A stretch of DNA of 64,000 nt from Smittia aterrima (GCA_033063855.1 CP093831.1:28458001-28522000), one strand, 5' to 3'; shown: positions 1 to 9,657, counted from the stretch's first letter. The notes: a model not told the origin generated them from the sequence alone. Translations and numbers: made by a program.

Positions 1-640
1 AATCAGCATAACTAAAGCTGACAACAAGTGGATTATATTTTATCAGTTCTAAAATCCGTGTACTCATTTCATCATATTGAAAATTACTTAGGAACAAATC
101 ACAGTTAATCAAATTGAAATAAATGATGTATGCCTGAGTGTTCTATAAGAAGTCAGCGGATCTTATGCTTAGAGCAACCATAGTTTTACTCAGCATCGTC
201 TACGCTACTTGCGGGAATTTATGTGATTCTTGCGAAATCTCCTCGTCGTTCATAAAAGTCATTTTCCTCTTTTCATTTAAACTTAACACATAACACTTCA
301 TTTACGAAAAGAACAAGTGGCAGCCCGTTCCGAACTTACTTTAAAGTTTTTCGTTCGTTAGACTGGTTACTGGAGGTGGGACTTTACTGGTCCGAAGTGG
401 ACCCTAATCTGGTCAGTTCTAAAATTATTTCTCAAACAAGAAGAACTCAGTGCTTTAACTTCAAAGAGAAAGAAGTTTCACTTGACCTCACCGATAATGC
501 GTTATGCAAATTTATATTACTTTTGCATCTTCACATTAGTTCCATCCTTCGGATAAAAAACTCTAAACACTTCACGTCATATAACAACCAATAGTATTTC
601 AAATAAAAATTGATTAGGTTTCAAATCTACAGGATGTAGG
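1..640. other. Non-coding stretch at window start
   Basis: I see no convincing gene here. A 72-codon open frame at 376-594 has no recognisable domain, no signal peptide and no supporting splice context. The sequence is ordinary AT-rich intergenic DNA. Confidence 0.5.
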
Positions 641-965
641 AAATTTATAGATTTTATCTAAAAAAATCCATAGAAAACGTTACGTTTCTTACGTCAAAAA
701 TACAGAAAAAACATTTAAAATTCATAGAAAATTAATAGCATTGTTTAAAACAAATAGAATTTCCATAAGTTTCTAATGTTCTTTCTATTTTTTTTGACGT
801 AAGAAACGTAACGTTTTCTATGGATTACCTATTTAAAATCTGTTAATTTTTAATTAAAATTTAATAGATCCCAAATCACCTATTTATTTTCTATAGATTT
901 CTTACATAAAATCTATATGTCAGATGGATTTTCTATAGAATTTCTATAAAAAATCTATAGAAAGG
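640..965. mobile_element. Foldback (MITE-like) element with a 36-bp perfect inverted repeat
   Basis: The segment at 665-700 is the exact reverse complement of 791-826, with a 90-nt AT-rich spacer. The outer parts contain several variants of a short AAATCTATAGAAA-like word in both orientations, which suggests the element extends to about 640-965. No coding capacity is visible. A perfect arm of this length in AT-rich DNA fits a young non-autonomous DNA transposon or foldback element. Its outer termini and any target-site duplication could not be fixed by eye. Confidence 0.6.
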
Positions 966-1004
966 TGTACGGCTCGCCGGTGTGTGACATGTAAAGTCCC
1001 AGTC

Positions 1005-1135
1005 TCCAGAACAATAAATAGACATAAAATAAAATCAGAATAGAAATCCTATCATTAGATCCACTCGTCGTTGCATGGCAGTCATGATGTGATTCGCTTG
1101 TAGTTGATGTTTTTATTTTTTCAAAAAAACTTAAA
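1005..1135. repeat. Intergenic repeat block, copy 1
   Basis: This is a block of about 120 bp that recurs near 9448, 11217, 12918 and 16580, always in the spacers of the OBP-like gene array. A recognisable core is the stretch containing CCACTCGTCGTTGCAT followed by a TCATGATGTGATTCGC word. Here it lies 60-190 bp upstream of the TATA box of the first array gene. Confidence 0.8.
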
Positions 1136-1194
1136 CAGGAAACTGTTAACATTCTCTCTTTTTAATTTTTTTAGTGATTGATTCAAAGACTTGG

Positions 1195-1202
1195 TATAAA
1201 AG
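1195..1202 (+). promoter_or_regulatory. TATA box of the 1240 gene
   Basis: TATAAAAG lies 45 nt before the ATG. The conserved words CTCTTCAAACTTTATTGAA lie between the TATA box and the ATG and recur in the paralogs, so the 5' untranslated leader should be only about 10-20 nt. Confidence 0.75.
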
Positions 1203-1239
1203 TTGACCAAAACAAGTTTTCTCTTCAAACTTTATTGAA

Positions 1240-2492
1240 ATGTTCAAGTTGTTGGTTCTATTGCTGTTGGTCAATTGCGTTGTGAGTCAAATTTTTTTTA
1301 TTTATTTCATTTGCTCGTGAAACTAAATTTAAAAATTGGTGACAGTTCGCAGAAAAAGTTGAAGAAACGTCTGAAAAATGTAAAGAAATATTCGAACCAC
1401 ATCGTGAGAATGTTTTATATTGTTGTGATTCAGCAGAACCTGATTTTGATGAATGTCGAATGTTTTGTACGGATCAAACTGAAGTTAATTGCAGTTGTGC
1501 CATTTGCTTAAGGGAAAACGATCTTGTTCCGAGAGAGAATGATCAATTTTTGAAGATGTATGATCGTCGCCTAAATGAAGAATTCACCGCAGATGAGAAA
1601 AAAAGTTGGCTGCCCGTGTTAAATAAATCGTTTGAACATTGCAAACCATTAAGTAAGTTAATTTTATTTCACTTTGATGAAACTTTATTGAGTTTACTTT
1701 TGAAATTAGTTGATATTCTGAATGGAACGGATGCGTGTCAATTCCCAAATTATTATCGACCAATGGTTAGCTGCATGTCGCAGCAAAACTTTTTAAATTG
1801 CCCTCAATCATCGTTCGCTCCAAGTGCAAAATGCGAAGCAACGAGAAAATTTATAAAAGATCAAGAAACTTGTGGAACAAAATACGAAGATATTTTTGTT
1901 ATTGATGATTCCATATTCGATCAAGAAAATAAGTGCCAGGAAATCTTCATAGAAGCCAACTTAAATTCAAGAAAAATTGTTGATTTTCCCTACATTTCAC
2001 CACCAATCTATGTCTTTTTCAGTTGCGCACAAAAGTGCTCATGGAACTTATGTTGCATTACACCTTGTATACTGAATGTTACTTCGTTCGATGATTTTGC
2101 TGAAGAAGTTGTGAAAGACAAAATTATCGAGTTCTCCAAGTCCGACTGCAAAGAATCTGGAATTAACTATGACATTTGGAAGCCAGTCATTGAAAGCTCG
2201 TTTGGCATCTGCTATCCTTTAGGTAAATCGGTTACAATAATTGAAATTTTGTTGCTAAATTTATCTTTTTCTAGCTTCAAATGTTATAGGATCTAAAAGA
2301 TGTGATATCCGAATGAAGTTTCGTTCTCTTGTATTCTGCATGCGACAAGAATTGTTTCTCAACGCTCCTTCCTCTTTGATTAAAGATCCCGATCAATTTA
2401 AGAAAATCAAAACATTTATTGAGAATGAAATTAAATGCGGCCAAAATCTTGGAGATAAGTTCATCATCGATGGGTCATTTTGGATATATTAA
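1240..2492 (+). CDS. Secreted two-domain OBP-like cysteine-rich protein, array copy 1
   Basis: The model is join(1240..1281, 1346..1652, 1710..2222, 2275..2492), 359 aa. All introns are GT-AG and frame closes. Exon 1 (14 codons, MFKLLVLLLLVNCV) is the signal peptide. Exon 2 is a Cys-rich module (A) with a CC pair, a CSCAIC cluster, and a WLPV...SFEHC end. Exon 3 holds module B (NCPQ, KCEATRKF, CGTKY...FVIDDS) and a second, diverged module A' ending IWKPVIESSFGICYPL. Exon 4 is B' (RCDIRMKF, CMRQELFLNAP, KCGQ, FIIDGSFW). The CC..PC..N.T and WKPVI..SF..C pattern resembles dipteran Plus-C odorant-binding proteins; that family assignment is inference from memory. It is therefore probably a secreted carrier for small hydrophobic ligands. 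In this copy intron 2 (57 nt) has no stop and keeps frame. Confidence 0.85.
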
Positions 2493-2908
2493 TTTCGGCT
2501 CTAGTCAAAGACGTGGGTAGCGAATCTGTTCGGTAAGGGGAAAAATTTGACCGTTATTTCAAATGACACCCATGTTTTGTGTGATTTGTGAAGCTCAAAA
2601 CTTTCGAAATAAAGAGCAATATTTTCACTTCAAATGATTTCTTTAATATTTCCAAAAAAAAAAGCTTTACAGCTGTAAATAAACTCGAATCCTAAATTTA
2701 AATGTTGGATCAGTGCACAAAACGTTGGAGGTGTAGAATTATAATGCAAAAAGTGACATTGACGAAAAAGCTCCATTAAATGTTATCAATCAATAAAAAG
2801 CTATAACAACTAGATTTTTTTTGTTCAGCAGTTAATTTCAAAAAAAAAAAACTTTTTAGGAAACTGTATTTTTATAAAAAAAAATTGATAAAATTATTTA
2901 AGACTTGT
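2493..2908. other. Spacer between array copies 1 and 2
   Basis: This holds a polyadenylation word (AATAAA at about 2608) and AT-rich sequence with A-runs. A stretch mentioning GTTATCAATCAATAAAAAG-like words recurs in other spacers of the array. No gene is visible. Confidence 0.6.
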
Positions 2909-2916
2909 TATAAAAG
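2909..2916 (+). promoter_or_regulatory. TATA box of the 2955 gene
   Basis: TATAAAAG lies 46 nt before the ATG, the same architecture as the other array genes. Confidence 0.75.
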
Positions 2917-2954
2917 TTCTCTCAAAACAAATTAACTCTTCAAACTTTATTGAA

Positions 2955-4206
2955 ATGTTCAAGTTGTTGGTTCTATTGTTGTTGGTGAATTGCTTTGTAA
3001 GTTAAAATATTAAAATTTCCTTTTTTATTGAAACTTAATTTTAAATTTCATGACAGTTCACTAAAGCAGAAACAACATCCAAAAAATGTAAAGAAATGTT
3101 CGAACCTCATCGTGAGAATGTTTTCGATTGTTGCGAGAGTCCACATCCTGAGATTACTAAATGTGCATCGGTTTGTTTGGGTCAAACTAAAGAGAAATGC
3201 AGTTGTGCCAATTGCTTAAAGGAAAACAATTATGTTACAAGAGAGAAAGACCAATATCTGAAGTTATACGAACAAAACCTAAATGAGGAATTCACTGCAG
3301 ATGAGAAAAAAAGTTGGTTGTTCGTGATAAGCAAATCATTTGAACATTGCAAACCTTTAAGTAAGTTAAATTTATTTCATTTCGAAGACACTTTGTTGAG
3401 TTTTACTTTGAAAATAGTGGAAATTGTGAATGGAACGGGTGAATGTGAATTTTCAAAATATTATATACCGATGGCTAACTGTATGTGGCAACAAAACTTT
3501 GTTAATTGCCCTCAATTATCGATCGCTCCAAGTGAAAAATGTGAAGCAACGAGGAAATTTTTCAACGAGCAAGAAACTTGTGGAACAAAATATGAAAACA
3601 TTTTTGTTGTTGATGATTCTATATTCGATCAACATGAGGATCAACAATTTGAGTGCGAGGTAACCTTTAAGAGAGCTAAATTAAACACAAACAAATGTGT
3701 TGAAGTTCCCGACATATCACCACCAGTTGATGCCGGTTTTGAATGCTTAGAGCAGTGCTCGAATGATTGCTGCTTTGTATCTTGTGAACTGAACGCTGCT
3801 TCGTTGAATGATTTTGCTGAAGAACTTGTAAAAGACAAAATTATCGGGTTCTACAAGAACTACTGCAAAGATTTTAAAATTGACTTTGACATTTGGAAGC
3901 CAGTCATTGAAAGTTCGTTTGGCATCTGCTATCCCTTAGGTAAATCGACTATAATAATTGAAATTTTGTTGCTAAACTTTTATTTTTCTAGCATCAAATG
4001 TTTTAGGAACTAAAAGATGTGATATCCGATTGAAGTATCTTGCTCTTCGCTCCTGCATGAAACAAGAATTGTTTCTCAACGCTCCTAAATCTTTGATCTT
4101 CAATCCCAAACAATTTGAAAAAATCAAAGCATTTATTGCGAATGAAACTAAATGTGGCCAAAAGTTTGGAGAAAAGTTCATCATTGATTGGTTATTTTGG
4201 GATTAA
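2955..4206 (+). CDS. Secreted two-domain OBP-like cysteine-rich protein, array copy 2
   Basis: The model is join(2955..2996, 3057..3360, 3418..3939, 3992..4206), 360 aa. It has the same four-exon plan as its neighbours: a 42-nt signal-peptide exon, module A, modules B plus A', then B'. Module A has CC at the DCCESP word and the CSCANC cluster. Module A' has an ECLEQCSNDCC cluster. B' ends KFIIDWLFWD. The exon 4 sequence is nearly identical to that of the 13151 copy, including several hundred bases of 3' flank, which points to recent duplication or gene conversion between them. Intron 2 (57 nt) is open and in frame here too. Confidence 0.85.
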
Positions 4207-4300
4207 TTTTCACAAGTTATTAAATCAGAAATAATGTTTTTTGTCTAAAATTTGAGTCTTCCTACATTAACGTTTAAAAAAACATTTTAAATTTCATTGT

Positions 4301-4457
4301 CGACTGCATGCGACAAGAGTTATTTCTCAACGCTCCTGCATCTTTGATTAGAGATCCCGACCAATTTGAAATAATCAAAACATTTATTGCGAGTGAAACA
4401 AAATGTGGCCAAAAGTTCGGAGAAAAGTTCTTCATCGATGGATCGTTTTGGATATAG
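4301..4457 (+). pseudogene. Relic of an OBP-like exon 4
   Basis: This isolated last-exon fragment begins at the CMRQELFLNAP motif and runs to a proper stop (KFFIDGSFWI). No exons 1-3 precede it: the sequence upstream is the 3' flank of the 2955 gene. It is the truncated remnant of a lost array copy. Confidence 0.85.
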
Positions 4458-4683
4458 TTATTTCCTCAATTTTCAAGCTGTAATAATTATTATTCAATGA
4501 ATTTTGCACAACAAACGGTCAGTGATGATGAATAATCGGATTTTTTCACAATTGGTCTCTAATCCTCTCTACTTCAGTCTCAGGAATTTGTTTTTTTTTT
4601 GCTCTTTCGAGAAAGATTTTTCAACCTCGACATTTCAGCATCAAAACATGTTTATTATGGTTGCGTATAAATGATTAGTGCGT

Positions 4684-4885
4684 AGCACCTTGTATACTGA
4701 ATACTACTTACAAATTGAAAATTTGTTTTAATATTTTTCGTTTTTAGCGTGCTCGAAAAGATGTGATATTCGATTGAAATATCGTTCTCTTCTTGATGCG
4801 ACAAGATGTTTCGGAGCACTCCATTATCTTTGGTTAAAAATGCAGATCAATTTAAAAAGATCAAAGCATTTATTGTTCAAAATTA
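4684..4885 (+). pseudogene. Second OBP-like relic (end of exon 3 and decayed exon 4)
   Basis: A short piece matching the APCLLN...T part of module A' is followed by an intron-like T-rich tract ending in TTTTTAG. After that comes a frameshifted exon 4 starting with the KRCDIRLKYRSLL word. Single-base losses put the CMRQ...LFLNAP region out of frame, and the end of the exon is missing. This is a dead array copy. Confidence 0.75.
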
Positions 4886-4896
4886 CATCAATATAC

Positions 4897-5661
4897 TTAA
4901 CACTTTACTACAAACCCTTCCAAGTTAATATAAGTACATTCATGTTTTTTTGGTATTAAATCAAAAGGTAAAGGAATAATTTCCGGTTGACAAGATTTTA
5001 CACAAGGTCCATTGCCATTATCTTTTCTATAAAATCCTTCATTGCAGAAACAGTTATAGGAATTTGGCTTAAAGCATTTAGTCGTAAATGATGTCGATAA
5101 TAGAGCGGATATAGATGTTTCATGCACACAAGTTTTCTCGCAACTAGGTCCGCATGCTTCGTAGTGTTGATTTTCATCACACTCATATTCCTGAGGTTCT
5201 GGTGTTTTGTTATCTTCATTGAGAAAGAGTAAATCTGTTTAGGTATTAAATCGAAATTAAAAAAATAATAATTTACTTGGGCAAGCACAAGGAAGAATGC
5301 AGTTATCATCTGGGCCTCTGACGAAACCTTCATTGCATTTGCACAATAAATTCAATTCTCTTTGGTAATATTCTAATATATTATTGAATGATGATGGGGG
5401 AGGCTGTGCAATGAAGTGTTTTCCATAGCAGTTTAAGTCGGATTTATCTTGACTGGGCGTATTTCTCGGATCGTATCGTTGTCCGGTACAATCAATATAA
5501 GGTACTGCCTCTTTTATTCTTCTAATTAGTGTAGCTCTTGGGACAATGATTGGTCCATCGGGAAGTTCCCCAGGCATTGCAGGTACGACATAAATATCCA
5601 ATGTCCTTGCCCAATTGACACAAGTAACCAACAAAATAATTATATTCGTTTTCATTTTCAA
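4897..5661 (-). CDS. Secreted TIL-domain (trypsin-inhibitor-like) protein
   Basis: The model is complement(join(4897..5234, 5277..5661)), 240 aa. It starts with a signal peptide (MKMKTNIIILLVTCVNWA). The C-terminal half has a complete TIL-type pattern: ECDENQHYEACGPSCEKTC, then C.CNEGFYR and a final C..SC. The first exon carries a partial second pattern, CKCNEGFVRGPDDNCILPC, so it may be a one-and-a-half or two-domain inhibitor. TIL proteins inhibit extracellular serine proteases; the target here is unknown. The single intron is only 42 nt. A TATA-like word lies about 52 nt upstream on the minus strand. The gene is inserted head-on into the OBP-like array, close to two dead array copies. Confidence 0.82.
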
Positions 5662-5713
5662 ACCAAACTGATCAACTTCAAAACTTTAACTGAAGAAAAA
5701 ATTTCTGCAAAAC

Positions 5714-5721
5714 TTTTTATA
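5714..5721 (-). promoter_or_regulatory. TATA box of the TIL-domain gene
   Basis: On the minus strand the sequence reads TATAAAAA, about 52 nt upstream of the ATG at 5661. Confidence 0.5.
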
Positions 5722-5729
5722 TTTTAAGA

Positions 5730-6303
5730 AAAATCAACTGAACAAACAATAATTTCTTGTTTCTCAGATAGCTGAGTGGAAGCTAGCAACAATTGCTCGG
5801 CTTATTTTTAAGTGTCTAATATCTCATATTCGAATTATTTGAACTAAGCGACAAAACATCTTTTTCAATAATTATGTCATTCTCAATTGCGAAGTAGTTT
5901 TCTTATCATGTGACATAAAACTGTAACTAAGAGAATATTCTAATATTTCTCTGATATTCTAATTTAATGCTAGAAAATAATTGTTTGAAATTGATAACTG
6001 TAATTAAAGAAATTTATTTAGTTTTGAAAAATAACTTCTCCAAAGCAGTCCTTCTTCTTATGTCAAAATTTATTTCACCGAATTGATCAACAGCAAAGTA
6101 CGTCAGAGCTCAATATATCTTCAAAAATTATATTCAGATAAAACATTTGAATCAATAATGAAGTCATTTCTCATTGAAGAGCAAATTTTCCAGATATTCC
6201 CGAGAAATTAAAATAGAATGTTTGCTCAAAAATACTTTTACAGGGTGAATAAAAAAAAGCGTTCAAAAAAATTAACAACTCATAATAATAAGAACTGGCT
6301 TGA
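5730..6303. other. Intergenic spacer
   Basis: AT-rich DNA between the TIL-domain gene and the Helitron-like element. I see no gene or repeat in it. Confidence 0.5.
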
Positions 6304-6402
6304 TCTGAAATTCCTTCTGTCTTTCTGTCTGTGGCGTGACGCTCGACTTTAGCGCAACTGGCGGCGAAAAAATGAACTAAGCGTCGCTGTGCATGAACCC
6401 AA

Positions 6403-6778
6403 AACTTCGGAAAACTCGGGAAAACTTCAGGAAAATTTCGGAAAAACTTCGGAAAACTCGGGAAAACTTCGGAAAACTCGGGAAAATTTCGGGAAAACTT
6501 CGGAAAAACTCTGGAAAACTTCGGGAAAACTTCAGAAAAACTTCGGGAAAACTCGGGAAAACTTCAGGAAAACTCAGGAAAACTTCGGGAAAACTCGGGA
6601 AAATTTCGGAAAACCTAGGAAAAACTCGGGAAAATTTCGGGAAAACTTCAGAAAAACTCGGGAAAACTTCGGGAAAACTCGGGAAAATTTCGGGAAAACT
6701 TCGGAAAAACTCGGGAAAACTCGAAAAAAATTCGGGAAAACTTCGGAAAGTATCGGGAAAATTTCGGGTAAACTCGAA
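6403..6778. repeat. Minisatellite of 10-11-bp units (GGAAAACTTC / GGAAAACTCG)
   Basis: About 35 degenerate units alternate between GGAAAACTTCG and GGAAAACTCGG types. They leave long open frames on both strands, but these are low-complexity artefacts of the repeat. The array sits wholly within the Helitron-like element. Confidence 0.9.
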
Positions 6779-6792
6779 GGGATTCGTCTTGA

Positions 6793-6811
6793 CGGGCGGC
6801 AAAGCCGCCCG
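6793..6811 (+). other. Helitron 3' subterminal hairpin
   Basis: CGGGCGGC, AAA, GCCGCCCG: a perfect 8-bp stem with a 3-nt loop, ending 7 nt before CTAG. Confidence 0.75.
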
Positions 6812-6944
6812 GGGTAAACTAGTCTATAATGTTTCTTGATAGAATCAATTTAAATTTTTTAAAATGTTGAATAAATATCTTATTCCTTTAAAAAAAACTA
6901 CCCTCTAGTCGATCGAATAATTTGTTTTTTAGAGAGCAGAGTGG

Positions 6945-7112
6945 AAACCAATCGGAAATTCGTCTGGTGAAACAACTGTTTGTACTGTCGTCTATATTTA
7001 GAATGTTCAAACGAGTACATGGATCTTAGATCTGGTAAATTTGGTGCATTTCAAAGTCAAACAAAAAGCTTTTGACGATGATCAATAAAAAGTGATAACA
7101 ACCATTTTGTTT
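6945..7112. repeat. Intergenic repeat shared with about 14795-14942
   Basis: This stretch, which contains GAAATTCGTCTGGTGAAACA, closely matches the spacer at 14795-14942. Both copies end with a GATAACAA.CATTTTGTTT word. They are ordinary spacer of the array duplicated with the genes. Confidence 0.75.
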
Positions 7113-7571
7113 TCTGCCTATGATCTCGGCAGCGAGTTGGACCTAGTTCGAATCCCACAAGCGACAAGGAATTTCAGTTTTTCAAAGAGAAATCTTGACC
7201 GGTTAAAATGAGCTGAAAATGAAATCTTCGTTTTCAGCTGCGTTCTCTCTCATGCACACCAAAAACGCTGTCAATGTTGGAACGGAATTTTCGAGGCCGT
7301 TTCAACGTCTGATAAGCGAAAAAAGTAAGATTCACACAGTCATTCAATACTGTGAATTATGAATCATGGAGGAACATACATTAAGTAGATAAAGGCCGAA
7401 GCCAACAACAGACAATTTGTAGGTCTGGTAGTCTAGAAGCTATGTTGGAATTGAGGTCGGTAAGGACCTGGGCGCGGCTAGTCAATAGCCGTTGGGGGCA
7501 GCTAATAATTTCTGCTTGCAAAAAAGCACTAAACGCTAACGCAATCCTTAGTACATAAAAAAAAAAAAAAT
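7113..7571 (+). mobile_element. Retroposon insertion with A-tail (SINE or truncated LINE)
   Basis: The left edge is where this copy departs from the paralogous spacers, after CATTTTGTTT. The right edge is a run of about 15 A. The head contains a tRNA-promoter-like B box (AGTTCGAATCC at 7145-7155) and a loosely A-box-like GGCAGCGAGTTGG just before it. The body has no long open frame. The A-tail abuts a relic of an OBP-like exon 4. The tRNA arms do not pair properly, so this is not a functional tRNA. SINE is my preferred reading; a 5'-truncated LINE tail is possible. Confidence 0.5.
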
Positions 7572-7645
7572 TTATTGCGAATGAAATTAAATGTGGCCAA
7601 AAGTTCGGAGAAAAGCTCATCATTGATGAGTCATTTTGGATTTAA
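7572..7645 (+). pseudogene. OBP-like exon 4 tail cut by a retroposon
   Basis: This is the last 24 codons of a family exon 4 (FIANEIKCGQKFGEKLIIDES, then FWI and stop), preceded directly by the retroposon A-tail. The rest of the gene is gone. Confidence 0.85.
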
Positions 7646-7928
7646 TAATTTTCACAAGTTTTAAAAGCTTAAATTTTTTTCCAAAATGTTTTCAATGTTC
7701 AATGATCAAAATTAAAAATCAATATTTGCACTTTAAATGAATTTTTTATTATCTCTCAAAGAAAGGTTTTCACTGCTGCAAAATAAAGTTCTCAAAATAT
7801 TGTATTTGTAAATTTGTAATGTTTTCAATCAATAAAAAATGATAACAACCATTTTGTTTTTATTCTGTAAAGTATTAAAAAAACTAATTCGGAAACTGTC
7901 TTGAAATGAAAAATGTATAAATATTTGG

Positions 7929-7936
7929 TATAAAAG
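7929..7936 (+). promoter_or_regulatory. TATA box of the 7974 gene
   Basis: TATAAAAG, 45 nt upstream of the ATG. Confidence 0.75.
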
Positions 7937-7973
7937 TCCGAGTAAACAATTTTACTCTTCAAACTTAATTGAA

Positions 7974-9240
7974 ATGTTCAAGTTGTTGGTTCTATTGCTG
8001 ATAGTAAATTGTGTTGTGAGTGAAATTGTTTTAATTTACTTTATTTGTTTAGCTTTATTTTTAATTTAAAAATTGGTGACAGTTCACAGAAAAAGAAGAA
8101 GTATCCGAAAAATGTAAAGAGATGTTCGAACCACATAGTGCGAATATTTTTGATTGCAGCGTTACTCCACAAATTGAAATTGGTTTTGAATGTGAACTGC
8201 CTTGTTTGTTGCCAGATGAAGATAATTGCAATTGCCTCAAATGCTTGAAGGAAAACGATCTGGTTCCAAGAGAGAAAGATCAATATCTGAAGTTGTATAA
8301 ACGAACACTGGATGAAGATTTCACAGCAGAAGAGAAACAAAATTGGTTGCCCGTAATAAGTCAATCGTTTGAACATTGCAAACCTTTAAGTAAGTTAAAT
8401 TTCATTTTACTTCGATGAAATTTTAATTGTTGAATTTACTTTTCAAAATAGCGGAAATTCTGAATGGAACGGATAAATGTCCAAAATTTTATCAACCAAT
8501 GATAACTTGTATGTGGCAACAAAACTTTGTAAATTGTCCTCAAGCATTGTTTGCTTCAAGTGAAAAATGCGAAACAACGAGGAAATTTATACAAGAACAA
8601 GAAACTTGTGGAACCAAATACGAAAATATTTTTGTTATTGATGAATCCATATTCGATCAATATACGGATCAACAAAATAAGTGCAAGGCAACCTTTGAAG
8701 GAGCAAAATTAAATCCAAGAAAAGTTGTTGCTTTTCCCTTCATTTCACCACCAGAAGACTTTTATTATAGTTGCGCACAACAGTGCCGATCGATTGAATG
8801 CTGCTTCACAACTTGTTTGGTGAATGCTACTTCGGTGGAAAATTTTGGTCAAGAATTTGTTAAAGACAAAATTAGCGAGTTCACCAAGTCCAACTGCAAC
8901 GATTCTGGAATTGACTTTGATATTTGGAAACCGGTCATCAAAAGCTCATTTGACATCTGCTATCCTTTAGGTAAATCGACAACAATATTTAATTTTATTT
9001 TGTTAAATCTCTCTTTTTCTAGCTTCAAAAGTCGCAGGAACTAAAAAGTGTGATTTCGAAATGAAGTTTGATTCTCTTGTCTTTTGCATGCGACAAGAAA
9101 TGTTTCTCAACGCTCCTACATCTCTGATTAAAGATGCCGATCAATTTGAAATAATCAAAACATTTATTGCGAATGAAACTAAATGTGGACAAAAGTTTGG
9201 AGAAAAGTTCATCATCGATTGGTCATTTTGGAATTTTTAA
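7974..9240 (+). CDS. Secreted two-domain OBP-like cysteine-rich protein, array copy 3
   Basis: The model is join(7974..8015, 8083..8389, 8452..8970, 9023..9240), 361 aa. The signal peptide is MFKLLVLLLIVNCV. Module A carries CSVTP in place of the usual CC pair, so one of the two adjacent cysteines (CC to CS) is missing here, and it has the spacing variant CNCLKC. B has CPKFYQPMITCMWQQNF, NCPQ and KCETTRKF. A' has an SCAQQCRSIECC cluster and ends IWKPVIKSSFDICYPL. Unlike copies 1, 2, 5 and 6, its second intron is 62 nt and breaks frame, which shows that this segment is really an intron in the family. Confidence 0.85.
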
Positions 9241-9447
9241 TTTCCACGTGTTTTCAAAGCTGAAATATTTTTTTCACAATTTTATTTTTGCACAATAATT
9301 GTGATGATGAATAAACGTTTTTGTTCTTAATTAACCTTTGATTCCCTCCTCTCAGGAATTTTCTCTCTTTGCTGCAATTCGAGAAAGACTTTTCAACCCA
9401 ATCACATATCGAAACGGATGTGAAGGAGCCAGAGAGGAGGAAAATGA

Positions 9448-9575
9448 GTCTCCTGAACAATAAATAGACTTAAAATAAAATCAGAATAGAAATCCTATCA
9501 TTAGATCCACTCGTCGTTGCATCGCAGTCATGATGTGATTCGCTTGTAGTTGAGGTTTTTATTTCTTCATCGAAA
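9448..9575. repeat. Intergenic repeat block, copy 2
   Basis: Second copy of the spacer block (see 1005-1135). It is preceded by about 150 bp of further shared spacer, including a GATGATGAATAAACG polyadenylation region. It lies between array copies 3 and 4. Confidence 0.8.
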
Positions 9576-9649
9576 CTTAAACAGGAAACTGTTAACATTC
9601 TCTTATTTTTTTAAAAAAATCATTTATTCAAAGATTTGGTATAAAAGCT

Positions 9650-9657
9650 GACCAAAC
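9650..9657 (+). promoter_or_regulatory. TATA box of the 9685 gene
   Basis: TATAAAAG, 35 nt upstream of the ATG. Confidence 0.75.

Larger units (their letters stand above)
6304..6822 (+). mobile_element. Helitron-like non-autonomous element
   Basis: The 3' end has the hallmarks of a rolling-circle transposon: an 8-bp GC-rich hairpin (6793-6811, stem CGGGCGGC / GCCGCCCG with an AAA loop), a 7-nt gap, then CTAG at 6819-6822 followed by a host T. A plausible 5' end is TCTGAAATTCC at 6304 preceded by A, as expected for insertion between A and T. The interior is a minisatellite, also common in non-autonomous Helitrons. The 5' end is the weaker call. No Rep/helicase coding sequence is present. Confidence 0.6.

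Noticed and set aside
955..1152. Minus-strand frame with TSESHHDCHATTSGSND, repeated at 12789 and 16551
   Set aside because: It recurs only because the spacer block is duplicated. Starts and ends differ between copies, one copy is deleted in the middle, and there is no promoter.
6403..6778. CRISPR-like regular array
   Set aside because: Units are 10-11 bp with no spacers, in a eukaryotic genome; it is a minisatellite.
6377..6839. Open frames of about 140 codons on both strands through the minisatellite
   Set aside because: They are composed of monotonous repeats (K/G/E-rich on one strand, F/P/S-rich on the other) produced by the 10-11-bp unit; no domain, no splice or promoter context.
7113..7170. 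Functional tRNA gene suggested by GTTCGAATCC
   Set aside because: The T-arm and acceptor stems do not pair and there is no proper A box or anticodon arm; better read as the head of a retroposon.
8041..8376. Long minus-strand frames opposite the OBP-like exons (also at 9657, 13169, 15156)
   Set aside because: They are antisense shadows of the conserved exon 2 of each copy, without promoters or starts of their own.
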